Source: Corynebacterium liangguodongii
GTDB lineage: Bacteria > Actinomycetota > Actinomycetes > Mycobacteriales > Mycobacteriaceae
NCBI RefSeq assembly: GCF_003070865.1
Contig: NZ_CP026948.1
Coordinates: 2,232,001 to 2,296,000 of the forward strand
Length of the DNA: 64,000 bases
Reading direction: 5' to 3'
The translations under genes were made by a program, and so were the position numbers. The notes beneath the pieces are model-generated. The model searched no databases. It saw only the letters and a list, made by a program, of their open reading frames with translations, and had not been told where the DNA came from. Positions 18,091-31,103 of this stretch are shown in pieces (the first letter of the stretch is position 1; each line of letters starts with the position of its first letter).

Positions 18091-18891
18091 CTAACTCACC
18101 TCCTTCATCGCGGCCGGCGGGCCGGCCGCCTTGTCCACCGCCTCCACCATCACGGCGTGGATGATCATACGCTCAGCGTTGGAGAACTGAGGGTGGCAAG
18201 TGGTGAGGGTAAGCAGGGCCTCGGCCCCGGGCGCCACCTCGACCCGGGCCGTTCCCGGGACCGGGTTGAGCACGCTCACGTCGTTAGGCGTGGTGATGTG
18301 GCGGCCCAGCACGCCGGAGTAGTCCCCCGCCGCAACCCGCGGGGCGAGGCGGGTGCCCATGCACCGGCTCGCCTCCCCGGCGCGTTGCTGCGGGTCGGTC
18401 GTCATGGGCAGGACGCGGTAGGTGAGCCAGTGCGTCTGCGTTTCCACCACTATGGCGTCGCAGGCGTTGAGCTTGCCGAGGTCATTAAACGGCGCGCCCT
18501 TGCCCACGCGGTGGCCGGCCACGGCGAAGTTTCCCGGCCGCCCCGGAAGCTGCGTGTCGGGGTAGCGGCCGGGCCCGGCGCGCAGGTCCTCCTCTCCGAC
18601 CCCTTCGATGATGGCGAATTGGTAGTCCGCCCCGAAGGCGGGGATGTACATCCGCGCGAGCACGTCTCCGAGCTGCGGGGTTTTCACTGTGCGCGGATTT
18701 ACCCAAGTGGATTCGAGGGAGTGTTGGGCGTTGTCCTGCAGCTTCCCGGACGCGAGGTTGGTCCAAAACGCCTCGTAGAATGCGAAGAGAAGCAGCACTA
18801 TCCCTGCGGTGAGCAAGAGCTCTCCGGCGACCTGGCTGGCGCTTGCGCGGCGCGGTGCGCGTCCGGCGGGGCGCGGCGGTGTTGGGGGCAT
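18091..18891 (-). CDS. Class E sortase
   Basis: A 266-residue transpeptidase that cleaves cell-wall sorting signals and anchors proteins to peptidoglycan. It has a Pro-rich N-terminus, one membrane helix (about residues 22–42), and the sortase core: GHRVGKGAPFNDL (catalytic His), LTLTTCHPQFSNAERMI (catalytic Cys in TLxTC, then Arg). The extended linker after the membrane helix is usual for class E, to which the housekeeping SrtF of C. diphtheriae belongs. No sorted substrate or pilin gene lies in the window, which favours a housekeeping role. Confidence 0.9.
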   Translation of the reverse strand: MPPTPPRPAGRAPRRASASQVAGELLLTAGIVLLLFAFYEAFWTNLASGKLQDNAQHSLESTWVNPRTVKTPQLGDVLARMYIPAFGADYQFAIIEGVGEEDLRAGPGRYPDTQLPGRPGNFAVAGHRVGKGAPFNDLGKLNACDAIVVETQTHWLTYRVLPMTTDPQQRAGEASRCMGTRLAPRVAAGDYSGVLGRHITTPNDVSVLNPVPGTARVEVAPGAEALLTLTTCHPQFSNAERMIIHAVMVEAVDKAAGPPAAMKEVS

Positions 18892-18944
18892 GGCCTAACA
18901 TTAACCCACGTCCCTGGTTGTCCAGATAGGTGGTTTTCCCGTCC

Positions 18945-20129
18945 ATGATTGAGCTCTTCGTGTATCCCGTATCAGCGGTGATGAAGTTCTGGCACTGGCT
19001 GCTCGCCGATGTGTTATCGGTGGAGAGTTCCCATTCCTGGGTCGCCTCCGTGGTCCTGCTCGTGGTCACCGTGCGCGGGCTCATCGCGCCCCTGCAGTGG
19101 TACTCCTATAAGACGAGCCGCCTGCTGGTGCTCATGCGCCCCCACCTGGCCGAGATCGAGAGCCGCTACGGCCAGGGGACGACGGTGGAGGCCGTGCGTG
19201 GCAAGGAGCAGGCGACCAAGGAGCTGCACGAGCGCTACCAGTACAATCCCTTCGCCGGCTGCATGCCGGTGCTCATCCAGCTGCCGTTCTTCCTCGGGCT
19301 CTACCGCCTCTTGCTGTGGATGGCGGTACCGGAGTCGTCCTCCGGCCGTGCCCTTGGCGTCCTCGCCCCCGCCGAGGTGGAGTCCTTCCGGGCGTCGACG
19401 TTTGCTGGCGTCCCGCTGCCTGCGTATATGTCAATGAACGCCGAGCAGTTCGCCCATTTGGGCACGACGCGTGGCGACGTCTCAGGGCTCGCCATCCCGA
19501 TGCTCATCGCCGCCGCGTTCTTTACCACCCTCAACCTGGTCATCTCGCAGATCCGCATGCGCTCGACCCTGGAGTGGGGCAACCCTGCCTCCCAGCGGGT
19601 CTACTGCTTTGTCTGGTGCCTGGTGCCAATTGTGCCGGCCGGCATCACGCTCGCTGGCCTGACCGGGCTCGTGCCCGTCGCCCTTCTGCTCTACTGGGTC
19701 AGCGGCAACTTCTGGACGATCGTACAAAACATCACCCTGTGGGTGCTCACGGTGCGCGCCTTCCCCCTCGAGGACCACCACCGCGAGCACATGCGCCAGG
19801 CGAAGGAGGCAGAGATGTCCAAGCGGCGGAGTAGGCACGAGTGGAAGCGCTCGCGGCGTCGCAGGCGCGCTGGCGCCTTGGTCAAGCCCTGGACCATCGC
19901 TAGCGTTCGACGGGACCTGGCCGCCGAAAAGGCCGCGGCCGGGGCGGCCCGCGCTGAGGAGAAGGCGGAGAAGAAGCGGATCGCCGCGCAGCGGCGCGCC
20001 GCGGTGCGGGAGTCGAACCAGCTGCGCCGCGAAGAAGCGCGCCGCAAGGCGAGCGAGAAGGCCCGCGCGCAGCAACAGGAGAAGGAGCCGGAACCTGAGC
20101 CGGAGGAGCGCGGCGGCGAGGAGGCCTAG
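18945..20129 (+). CDS. YidC/Oxa1-family membrane insertase paralog
   Basis: A 394-residue protein. Five membrane segments and the YidC core are visible: VVLLVVTVRGLIAPLQWYSY (conserved Arg in the first core helix), the cytoplasmic coiled loop up to YQYNPFAGCMPVLIQLPFF, and ALLLYWVSGNFWTIVQN near the end. About 130 residues of strongly basic, coiled-coil C-terminal tail follow, which could hold ribosomes or RNA. It lacks the gene neighbours of the primary yidC (rnpA, rpmH, jag), so it is a second copy. ATG 18945 is used; a GTG at 18930 is in frame. The stop overlaps that of the convergent TetR gene. Confidence 0.88.
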   Translation: MIELFVYPVSAVMKFWHWLLADVLSVESSHSWVASVVLLVVTVRGLIAPLQWYSYKTSRLLVLMRPHLAEIESRYGQGTTVEAVRGKEQATKELHERYQYNPFAGCMPVLIQLPFFLGLYRLLLWMAVPESSSGRALGVLAPAEVESFRASTFAGVPLPAYMSMNAEQFAHLGTTRGDVSGLAIPMLIAAAFFTTLNLVISQIRMRSTLEWGNPASQRVYCFVWCLVPIVPAGITLAGLTGLVPVALLLYWVSGNFWTIVQNITLWVLTVRAFPLEDHHREHMRQAKEAEMSKRRSRHEWKRSRRRRRAGALVKPWTIASVRRDLAAEKAAAGAARAEEKAEKKRIAAQRRAAVRESNQLRREEARRKASEKARAQQQEKEPEPEPEERGGEEA

Positions 20130-20758
20130 ATGGAGTAGTCGATCGGGGGTGCGCCGAGGAGCTGGGTGGCCAGCTCGCGCCCGGTCTGCAAAGGGCCGAC
20201 GTCGCGCAGGAATCGCGCCCCGGAGAGGCCCCCTTCGAGGAAGATGAGCAGCTGGTCGGCCTCCGCATCGGAGGCGTAGCCGTTCTTCTTCGTCAAAAGC
20301 TGCGTCATTGTGTCGTGGATCCACTGCCTGTGGGCTGTCGCCGTAGCCACGATGCGCCGCTCGGAATCGGTCTCCGGGCGGGGGTATTCGTTTGCGGCGT
20401 TGAGAAACGGCGAGCCGCGGAAGCCCTTCGCCGGTTCCTCCTCGATCGCCATGTCGAAAAAGGCGAGGATCTTGTCGTCTTCTTCGCGGCTCCCGGCGGT
20501 GCGGTCGAGCCAACGCTGGCGGTATTCCTCATCGAGCCTCTCGAGGTAGGCGATGACGAGGTTGTCCTTGGAGCCGAGCAGGGAGTAGAGCGATGCCTTA
20601 GCAACGTCCGCTTCGCGCAGGATCCGGTCAATGCCGATGACCCTTATCCCTTCCTCGATAAAGAGCTTTGTTGCGGCGTCGAGAAGCCGCTGCCGCGGGC
20701 TCGGGCGATTGCGCCGCCGCGCAGTCGCCTTTTTCTTGCCCGCAGGTTCCGTTGTCAC
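20126..20758 (-). CDS. TetR-family transcriptional regulator
   Basis: A 210-residue repressor with a basic N-terminus, then the TetR helix–turn–helix (RQRLLDAATKLFIEEGIRVI, DRILREADVAKASLYSLLGS). The C-terminal ligand domain contains FRGSPFLNAANEYP, common in a TetR group that controls detoxification or efflux. No obvious target gene is adjacent; the palindrome at 20828 just upstream suggests autoregulation. Confidence 0.9.
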   Translation of the reverse strand: MTTEPAGKKKATARRRNRPSPRQRLLDAATKLFIEEGIRVIGIDRILREADVAKASLYSLLGSKDNLVIAYLERLDEEYRQRWLDRTAGSREEDDKILAFFDMAIEEEPAKGFRGSPFLNAANEYPRPETDSERRIVATATAHRQWIHDTMTQLLTKKNGYASDAEADQLLIFLEGGLSGARFLRDVGPLQTGRELATQLLGAPPIDYSI

Positions 20759-20827
20759 GTTCTACGCCCCTTTTCTTCGCTTCGATGTCCGGGTGGCCGC
20801 GTGCTCACATCTCAATATAGACAAACC

Positions 20828-20841
20828 GGTACGTCCGTACC
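20828..20841. promoter_or_regulatory. Palindromic operator upstream of the TetR gene
   Basis: GGTACGTCCGTACC is a perfect 6+6 dyad with a 2-base centre, 70 bases before the TetR start. On the minus strand TATATT (rc of 20814–20819) lies just downstream and may be the -10 box, so a bound dimer would block the promoter. Confidence 0.5.
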
Positions 20842-20864
20842 ACTCTCTGCCCCAAAGCACACGA

Positions 20865-20893
20865 AACCCCCCGTGCCGGAGGCACAAGGGGTT
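20865..20893 (-). terminator. Terminator after the GlsB-type gene
   Basis: AACCCCCCGTGCC pairs with GGCACAAGGGGTT around a GGA loop, with a 2x2 internal mismatch. It lies just past the stop of the gene at 20910 and is followed on the minus strand by TTTCG. Confidence 0.55.
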
Positions 20894-20909
20894 GTGGCGG
20901 TAGGCGCGC

Positions 20910-21170
20910 TTAGCGGCGCGACCCGGTGAACAGGTTCACGATGGTGAGCAAGACGACCGCGCCGATGAGGCAGGTAATAAAGCTCATGAAGATATTGCTC
21001 ATCGGGTCATCCAGGAACAGCCCGAGGATCCAGCCGCCGAGGAGGCCGCCGATGATACCCACGATGATGTTGAGCCCGATGCCCATCTGTGCGTCGCGTC
21101 CCTTAATCTTGGATGCGATCCAGCCTGCCAGGCCGCCGAGCACGATCCAGCCGATAAATCCCCACTTCAT
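20910..21170 (-). CDS. GlsB/YeaQ/YmgE-family membrane protein
   Basis: An 86-residue very hydrophobic protein with three predicted membrane helices and glycine motifs (VLGGLAGWIASKIKG, NIIVGIIGGLLGGWIL), as in the transglycosylase-associated (GlsB/YeaQ) family. These are small stress-linked inner membrane proteins of unproven role. It lies next to a universal stress protein gene on the same strand, which fits a stress context. Confidence 0.9.
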   Translation of the reverse strand: MKWGFIGWIVLGGLAGWIASKIKGRDAQMGIGLNIIVGIIGGLLGGWILGLFLDDPMSNIFMSFITCLIGAVVLLTIVNLFTGSRR

Positions 21171-21285
21171 GTCAATTGTCCTTTCAGAGTCGATATAGTG
21201 CCGTTATGTTGCTTTTCACTCGCCCCTCAATTATCCATGCTTTGCGGGTTATTCGCCACGTTGCCCGGTCACGGAGGCTAAGCTC

Positions 21286-22209
21286 CTAGCGGTTCGGCCT
21301 CACGACCATCATCGGACAGGGCGCGGATTGGAGCAGCGCGCGCGAGGTCGAACCGAGCAGCATGCCCTTGAAACCGCCGCGTCCGTGGGAGCCCGTGATG
21401 AGCAGCTGCGCTCCCTTCGCGGCCTCCGCCAACGCCCGCACGGGGCGGTCGCGGGTGATGACCTTGCGCACCTTGACCTCGCTGTAGCGCTCCTCGAGCT
21501 CGGCGAGGTACTTGTTGAGCTTGTCCTCCTGCCCCTGCTGCATCGCGTACCAGTAATCTTCTGTGATGGCGTATCCTGCCCCCGGGCCTTGGATTGGGGC
21601 GTCCATCCATGTGTGCACGGCGATGAGCTCCGCGCCGCGAGCACTCGCTTCCGCGAACGCAACCTCCGCGGCGCGCTGTGATACACCAGACCCATCGATG
21701 CCGACCACGACCGGGCCGTATTTGGTCTCCTCCGTGACGTTGTTATCTTCGCGCACCACCACGACCGGGCACGACGCGTGGGAGACGACCGCGCTTGAGA
21801 CAGAGCCTAAGACCATGCCGGAGAGTCCGCCAAGGCCCCGGGAACCCATGACGATCATGCTCGCGTCCTGGGAGAATTCAAGGAGCATGTCAATCGGGGA
21901 GCCCTCGACGACCGTGTGACCGATTTCGATGTCCGGCGCGATTCCGAGCGCGAGCTCGCGCGCGGCGTCGATCTTTTCCATCGTGTCGCGCTGCAGGTCA
22001 TCCAAGAGCTCCTTCGGCGGCACGATGCCCTCGGCGTAGAGGAATTGCGGGATGGTGTAGCTGGCCGCGAGGCGTAGCGGGATATCGCGCTTAGCGGCGG
22101 TGTTTGCCGCCCACCGGACGGCGTTGTCGGACGCGGGGGAGCCGTCGACTGCGACAATGACACTGTCGACGGTGATTTCGTTGTGCGGGTGCGTCGTGGG
22201 GTTCGTCAT
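21286..22209 (-). CDS. Tandem universal stress protein
   Basis: A 307-residue cytoplasmic protein of two UspA domains. Both carry the ATP-binding motif G2XG9XG(S/T): GSRGLGGLSGMVLGSVS near residue 130 and GSHGRGGFKGMLLGSTS near residue 278. Strand one of each domain is also typical (VIVAVDGSPAS; VVVGIDGSGVS). Such proteins accumulate on starvation or oxygen limitation. The start is the ATG at 22209 (MTNPTTHPHNE), preceded by GAAAGGGCG. Confidence 0.93.
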   Translation of the reverse strand: MTNPTTHPHNEITVDSVIVAVDGSPASDNAVRWAANTAAKRDIPLRLAASYTIPQFLYAEGIVPPKELLDDLQRDTMEKIDAARELALGIAPDIEIGHTVVEGSPIDMLLEFSQDASMIVMGSRGLGGLSGMVLGSVSSAVVSHASCPVVVVREDNNVTEETKYGPVVVGIDGSGVSQRAAEVAFAEASARGAELIAVHTWMDAPIQGPGAGYAITEDYWYAMQQGQEDKLNKYLAELEERYSEVKVRKVITRDRPVRALAEAAKGAQLLITGSHGRGGFKGMLLGSTSRALLQSAPCPMMVVRPNR

Positions 22210-22346
22210 CGGAAACGCCCTTTCGGTTGTTCTCGTGCCCCGGAGATTGCGCCCCGCTAATCTCGCGGCGCCGCCCTGCCGGAGCGGGTGTCTACACCTT
22301 TTATTCTAGCGCCCACGAGCGTCAGTTTCCGGCGGTTATGGCACAA

Positions 22347-22493
22347 CTACCGCGGGATCTCGATCGGGCGAGCAGGCTCCGCGTTCGCTGGATAGAGCAG
22401 GCCATAGATGACCTGGAGCACGTCGAACAAGACTTTGCCGATGCCCTCGGAAGAAAATGCCACGACAGGGGCGAGAAGTGCGTTGAAATCCAT
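22347..22493 (-). CDS. Small 48-residue hydrophobic peptide
   Basis: ATG at 22493 to TAG at 22347 encodes MDFNALLAPVVAFSSEGIGK followed by a hydrophobic amphipathic stretch (LFDVLQVIYGLLYPANA) and a Pro-ending tail. It has the look of a real corynebacterial small protein: good codon choice, helical and amphipathic, somewhat like the PorA/PorH porin-type peptides, though no match is claimed. It is divergent from the pseudouridine synthase gene, with only 21 bases between the two start codons. No clear ribosome site precedes it, so it may be leaderless. Confidence 0.6.
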   Translation of the reverse strand: MDFNALLAPVVAFSSEGIGKVLFDVLQVIYGLLYPANAEPARPIEIPR

Positions 22494-22514
22494 GCGATAA
22501 ACTTAGCGCACACT

Positions 22515-23486
22515 ATGCGTAGAAAGAAGTCCACGAAGCCACGCCCTCTACCCCCGCGCGACGGGCTCGGCGCGAGCAGGGCGCGGCTACCGGGCGATCG
22601 TGCCGTCACCGCCTTCGACTTCATCGCACGGGTTATTACAGAACAGCGCTACCGCCACCCGGACGACGACGCACACGCCGTCATGCAGCGCTTCGACGCG
22701 GGCGAGGTCGTGCTTCGCGACGGCACCCCGCTCCGCCCCGACGATCTCATCGAGCCGGGCACGGACGTGTTCTTCTACCGCCATCCCGCGCCCGAGCGCC
22801 CCGTCCCCTTCGACATCGAGACGGTATTCGAAGACGACTACATCCTCGTGGTGAACAAGCCCCATTTCTTGGCGACGATGCCGCGCGCAGCGCACATCAC
22901 CGAGTCCGCCACCGTGCGCCTGCGCCGGGCCACCGGCAACGAGGAGCTCACTCCCGCGCATCGCCTCGACCGAATGACAGCCGGCCTCCTGCTGTTGACC
23001 AAACGAGCGGAACACAGAGGAGCCTACCAAGAGCTTTTCGCGCGGCGCGAAGTGCGCAAGCGCTACGTCGCCATAGCGCGCGACGCCCCCGTGCCCACGC
23101 CAACGGTGTGGACGCACCACATTGACAAACAGCCCGGCGAGCTGGTCGCAACCTTGCAGGAAGGGCTGCCCGCCAACGCGGAGACCCACGTGCTCGCACG
23201 AGCACCCATTGACGCGCCCTCGCTGCAGGCGGTGCACGGGGTTGTTGAGCCTCTTGCGTGTTATGTTCTCGAGCCTGTGACGGGTCGTACGCATCAGTTG
23301 CGGGTACAGATGTGTGCGGCTGGGGTGCCGATTGTGGGTGATCCGCTCTACCCCACCGCGGTGTCGGGGGGTGTGGAGGATTTTCGTGTGCCGATGCGTC
23401 TGGCCGCGGTCGTGCTCGAGTTCACGGATCCGTTGACCGGTCGTGGGCGGTGTTTTGGGTTGGACGCGTGCGGGTTGTGGGGATAG
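22515..23486 (+). CDS. RluA-family pseudouridine synthase
   Basis: A 323-residue protein with an N-terminal basic segment, an S4-like region, and the catalytic domain with HRLDRMTAGLLLLTKRAE, in which Asp is the catalytic residue. VVNKPHFLATMP and the C-terminal TGRTHQLRVQM complete the family pattern. It isomerises uridines in rRNA or tRNA; the exact site cannot be told. From about 23235 to the end, third codon positions change from nearly all G/C to frequent T (GTT GTT GAG CCT CTT), so the last 80 codons differ from the rest. It lies directly before the rRNA operon in convergent orientation. Confidence 0.9.
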   Translation: MRRKKSTKPRPLPPRDGLGASRARLPGDRAVTAFDFIARVITEQRYRHPDDDAHAVMQRFDAGEVVLRDGTPLRPDDLIEPGTDVFFYRHPAPERPVPFDIETVFEDDYILVVNKPHFLATMPRAAHITESATVRLRRATGNEELTPAHRLDRMTAGLLLLTKRAEHRGAYQELFARREVRKRYVAIARDAPVPTPTVWTHHIDKQPGELVATLQEGLPANAETHVLARAPIDAPSLQAVHGVVEPLACYVLEPVTGRTHQLRVQMCAAGVPIVGDPLYPTAVSGGVEDFRVPMRLAAVVLEFTDPLTGRGRCFGLDACGLWG

Positions 23487-23488
23487 CA

Positions 23489-23521
23489 GAAACGGCCCGC
23501 CGTGGTGGTGGGCCGTTTTTG
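23489..23521. terminator. Terminator between pseudouridine synthase and 5S rRNA
   Basis: AACGGCCC and GGGCCGTT form a perfect 8-bp stem, followed by TTTTT on the plus strand and preceded by AAA. It can end the plus-strand gene and probably also the rRNA transcript. Confidence 0.8.
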
Positions 23522-23536
23522 TGGTGTGAAGTTGTT

Positions 23537-23656
23537 GGGTCGGCGGTAACTTACTCTCCCACCCCCTCCCGGGGGCAGTACCATCAGCGCGGGCGGGCTT
23601 AGCTTCCGGGTTCGGAATGGGTCCGGGCGTTTCCCCGCCGCCATCAACCACCGACA
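23537..23656 (-). rRNA. rrf: 5S ribosomal RNA
   Basis: On the minus strand the sequence contains the conserved 5S core CCCATTCCGAACCCGGAAG and AAGCCCGCC...GATGGTACTGC. Ends GTCGGTGG and CCGCCGAC pair as helix I. End positions are accurate to a few bases. Confidence 0.95.
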
Positions 23657-23689
23657 CACTTTGTGGGGTCACAATATGGTGTTGTTGTG

Positions 23690-23720
23690 GTGTGTCAGAT
23701 ACTGCATAGTGGACGCGTGC
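23690..23720 (-). other. 23S rRNA processing stem, 3' arm
   Basis: On the plus strand this reads GTGTGTCAGATACTGCATAG then TGGACGCGTGC. Its minus-strand transcript can pair with the arm at 26841–26870, upstream of 23S. The match covers about 27 of 31 positions, making a long stem around 23S as expected for an RNase III site. Confidence 0.6.
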
Positions 23721-23740
23721 ACCCCTTTTGTTGTGGGGGT

Positions 23741-28677
<4,937 letters not shown>

Positions 28678-29185
28678 CATTTCAGCAGAAACATCAGGCC
28701 GTGAAAAGCCCAACCCCAACCAAAAACCAACCCCACAACAACAACAACATCACAGGGAAGGCCAAACAATCTTTCCATTCACGCAGCCAACAATCAACCA
28801 CGCACCACAACCACACACAAGTGCAGCCACAAGCAGCATCGCCATCAAAAGTTCACGACACCACCACCAGCACACACCACAACCCACACACAAAGCATGA
28901 GCACGCAGCCACAGCACGCAACCAACAATCAACCACGCACACACAAAACAAAAAAGTACATTGGCACACTATCGAGTTCTCACACAACACACGCACACCA
29001 GCACACAAGCCACAACACGGGCCCACACACCAGCAGCTTCCAGCGATCGTTTTCCTACCCGCCACACACCCACAACCAGTGAGCGGGGCGCTGTCGGTCT
29101 CGCTGACTCAGATAAACCTACACACCCCACCACACCAACACAAATCCCCAGCACACAAAGGGTTTCAAGCCCGGATAAGGGGCCT
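28678..29185 (-). promoter_or_regulatory. rRNA operon leader and promoter region
   Basis: About 500 bases without genes, G/T-rich on the transcribed strand. A promoter candidate reads TTGTGT (29138–29143) – 17 bases – TAGGTT (29115–29120) on the minus strand. Downstream is GTGTGAGAACTCGATAGTG (rc near 28967–28985), which resembles the spacer copy before 23S and probably takes part in antitermination or RNase III processing. A 20-odd-base element (minus: CGTGGTTGATTGTTGG) occurs at 28780–28817 and 28915–28943 and, in altered form, in the spacer. Confidence 0.6.
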
Positions 29186-30268
29186 TTAAGCGGTGCTGGG
29201 CTTTGAGCCGAAGTAGTCGCTTCCCGTGCGCGCCCACGGTGTGCGACGACCGGTGAGCTCCGCCCAGGTAAGGGCTGCGACGATGACGGCACACAGGAGC
29301 GCAAAGCCACCGGAAAACCACGCGTATGCCGACACCGCCAGCTCGCCCGCGAGGGCGTCGCGCATCGGGTTTGCTGCGAAGATCCCCAGCGCGATACCCA
29401 GCCACATAGCCTCTCCCCCAGCCAGGGCCGTCACGAGCGAGACGCCAAGGCCGATCAACGTGCTAAGAGCCGTGACGCGGAGAACGAACATCGCAGTGAC
29501 TTCGGCGGGTAGCCAACCGAGGAGAGAGAGCGCTGCGAGGCCAGCGCCGAAGATGGCGGCCATGAGCAGGCTGGCGGTCACGGCTGTCGTCGCCACGACG
29601 CGAAGCATCGCTCGGCGGGTGAGCCCGAACGACGCCCAGGCAATCCTGCCGTTTGCGAGCACGCCAGCTAGCCCCATCCAGAAGACAAAAGGTACGACAG
29701 CGTGCATCCCGGCTTTTGCCCACTCCCATGGAACCGTATAAGCGAGTGCCTCCACGACGGCGCTCGCCGCTCCGGTTGCCGCCACCACGATCAAGGCTCG
29801 TCGCCCGAGCACCCGCCACGCGAAGCCGCCGTGGCTCCCGCCGAGCCGGGTAGCCGCCCGGGCATACGCCGGGCGCGTGAGCGAGGTCAGCTCGCTCACG
29901 ATGAGCACCACCCCCATCGCTAGCGCCACGCCGGCGCCCGCCAAGCCAGGTATGCCGTGGCCGAGGAGGAGGTAGCCGGCCACGAGTAGCGCCACGGGTA
30001 CCACCGTGAGCGCGCGGTGGGACACCGTTCGACTCGCATTCATGCCGAAGGCACGGTACTCACCCTCGGTGGGAGCGATGGCCTGGATCAGCATCGGGAC
30101 CGCGATGAATGCAGCCACAGCGGGCCCCCACACCGGGAAGACGACAGGGAAGATCGCCGCTAGCAGGGTGCCGCCGCACAACGTGAGGACGCGGTAGATA
30201 GCCCGCGGAGCTCCGCCCGAGAGAAACTGCAGCTTCCACAGCCGCCAAGACGAGGAAAGGTGGGTCAT
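29186..30268 (-). CDS. ABC transporter permease-like membrane protein
   Basis: A 360-residue integral membrane protein with about ten hydrophobic segments (for example LCGGTLLAAIFPVVFPVWGP, VALAMGVVLIVSEL, GIALGIFAANP). It is the last gene of a GntR–ATPase–permease unit, one base after the ATPase stop, and so is very likely the membrane partner. YtrABC-like units of this build often respond to cell-wall-active agents, but the substrate here is unknown. An upstream extension of the frame is not homologous; ATG 30268 (MTHLSSSWRLW) was chosen. Confidence 0.8.
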   Translation of the reverse strand: MTHLSSSWRLWKLQFLSGGAPRAIYRVLTLCGGTLLAAIFPVVFPVWGPAVAAFIAVPMLIQAIAPTEGEYRAFGMNASRTVSHRALTVVPVALLVAGYLLLGHGIPGLAGAGVALAMGVVLIVSELTSLTRPAYARAATRLGGSHGGFAWRVLGRRALIVVAATGAASAVVEALAYTVPWEWAKAGMHAVVPFVFWMGLAGVLANGRIAWASFGLTRRAMLRVVATTAVTASLLMAAIFGAGLAALSLLGWLPAEVTAMFVLRVTALSTLIGLGVSLVTALAGGEAMWLGIALGIFAANPMRDALAGELAVSAYAWFSGGFALLCAVIVAALTWAELTGRRTPWARTGSDYFGSKPSTA

Positions 30269-30269
30269 T

Positions 30270-31103
30270 CTAGCTCGCCTCCAGCATGGCGCCGATGACG
30301 TCGTCAAGATCGGCGGTGTCCTTGCGCACCACACCCACGCCCGCGGCGGCGCTGCGGGGCACGAGCGCGCGCTGGAGCCCCGCCGAGCCGCGCAGGTCGA
30401 GCGCTTCGTCGATGCGGGGTAGGGCGGGCGCTGAGAGGACGACGTATTCGTCGGCCACGTCGGCGGCGTTGCAGTGGCGCGCGATTCGGCCGTCGCGGCC
30501 CAAGATCAGGAAGGAATCGAGCACCTTCGCCGATTCGTGGACGTGGTGCGTGGCCACGATGAACGTCCGGCCGGACTCGCCCATGGCCAGCAGGTGCTCG
30601 TAGAATACTCGGCGGTTGTGGGTATCAAGGCCGACGTAGGGTTCGTCGAGAAGCGTCAGCGGCGCGCAGGAAGCGAGCCCGACGACGATGCCGATCATCG
30701 CCTTTTGCCCGCGCGACATGAAGGAATAGCGGGTCTCGAGCGCGCCGGTGAGAGCGAAGTCGTCGACGAGGCTGCGCGCGCCGTCTTCGTCCCAGCGCGG
30801 ATAACGCAACCCCGCCGCTTCCAGGATCGCCGCCCCGCTCCACGCCCCGGGGTAGGGGGTATCCACGCCGGTCAACGCCACGGCGTCCATGACGCGGGCG
30901 TTATCCCACGGTTGTTCACCGAAGACGCGCAGCTCGCCTGACGACGCCTTGATCTGCCCGCCGATGATCCCCAGCAGCGTCGACTTACCCACGCCGTTGC
31001 GCCCGAGCAAACCGTGGATCCCGCCCGCCTCAAGGTCGAGATCGACGCCTGTGAGCACGTCTTTCTTCCGGTAGCTCTTCGTGAGGTTTCTGGCTGTGAT
31101 CAT
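30270..31103 (-). CDS. ABC transporter ATP-binding protein
   Basis: A 277-residue ATPase: Walker A GRNGVGKST near residue 35, signature SFMSRGQKAMIGIV (MSRGQ in place of LSGGQ), Walker B LTLLDEPYVGLD, and the switch His in VATHHVHE. A C-terminal extension of about 75 residues follows. This shape is common for the drug/lantibiotic-export type CcmA-like ATPases linked to GntR regulators. Its ATG overlaps the GntR stop (ATGA). Confidence 0.92.
   Translation of the reverse strand: MITARNLTKSYRKKDVLTGVDLDLEAGGIHGLLGRNGVGKSTLLGIIGGQIKASSGELRVFGEQPWDNARVMDAVALTGVDTPYPGAWSGAAILEAAGLRYPRWDEDGARSLVDDFALTGALETRYSFMSRGQKAMIGIVVGLASCAPLTLLDEPYVGLDTHNRRVFYEHLLAMGESGRTFIVATHHVHESAKVLDSFLILGRDGRIARHCNAADVADEYVVLSAPALPRIDEALDLRGSAGLQRALVPRSAAAGVGVVRKDTADLDDVIGAMLEAS

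Noticed and set aside
28700..29160. CACAACC-rich repeats that might be a CRISPR array
   Set aside because: Copies are irregular in length and spacing and belong to the rRNA leader; no cas genes are near.
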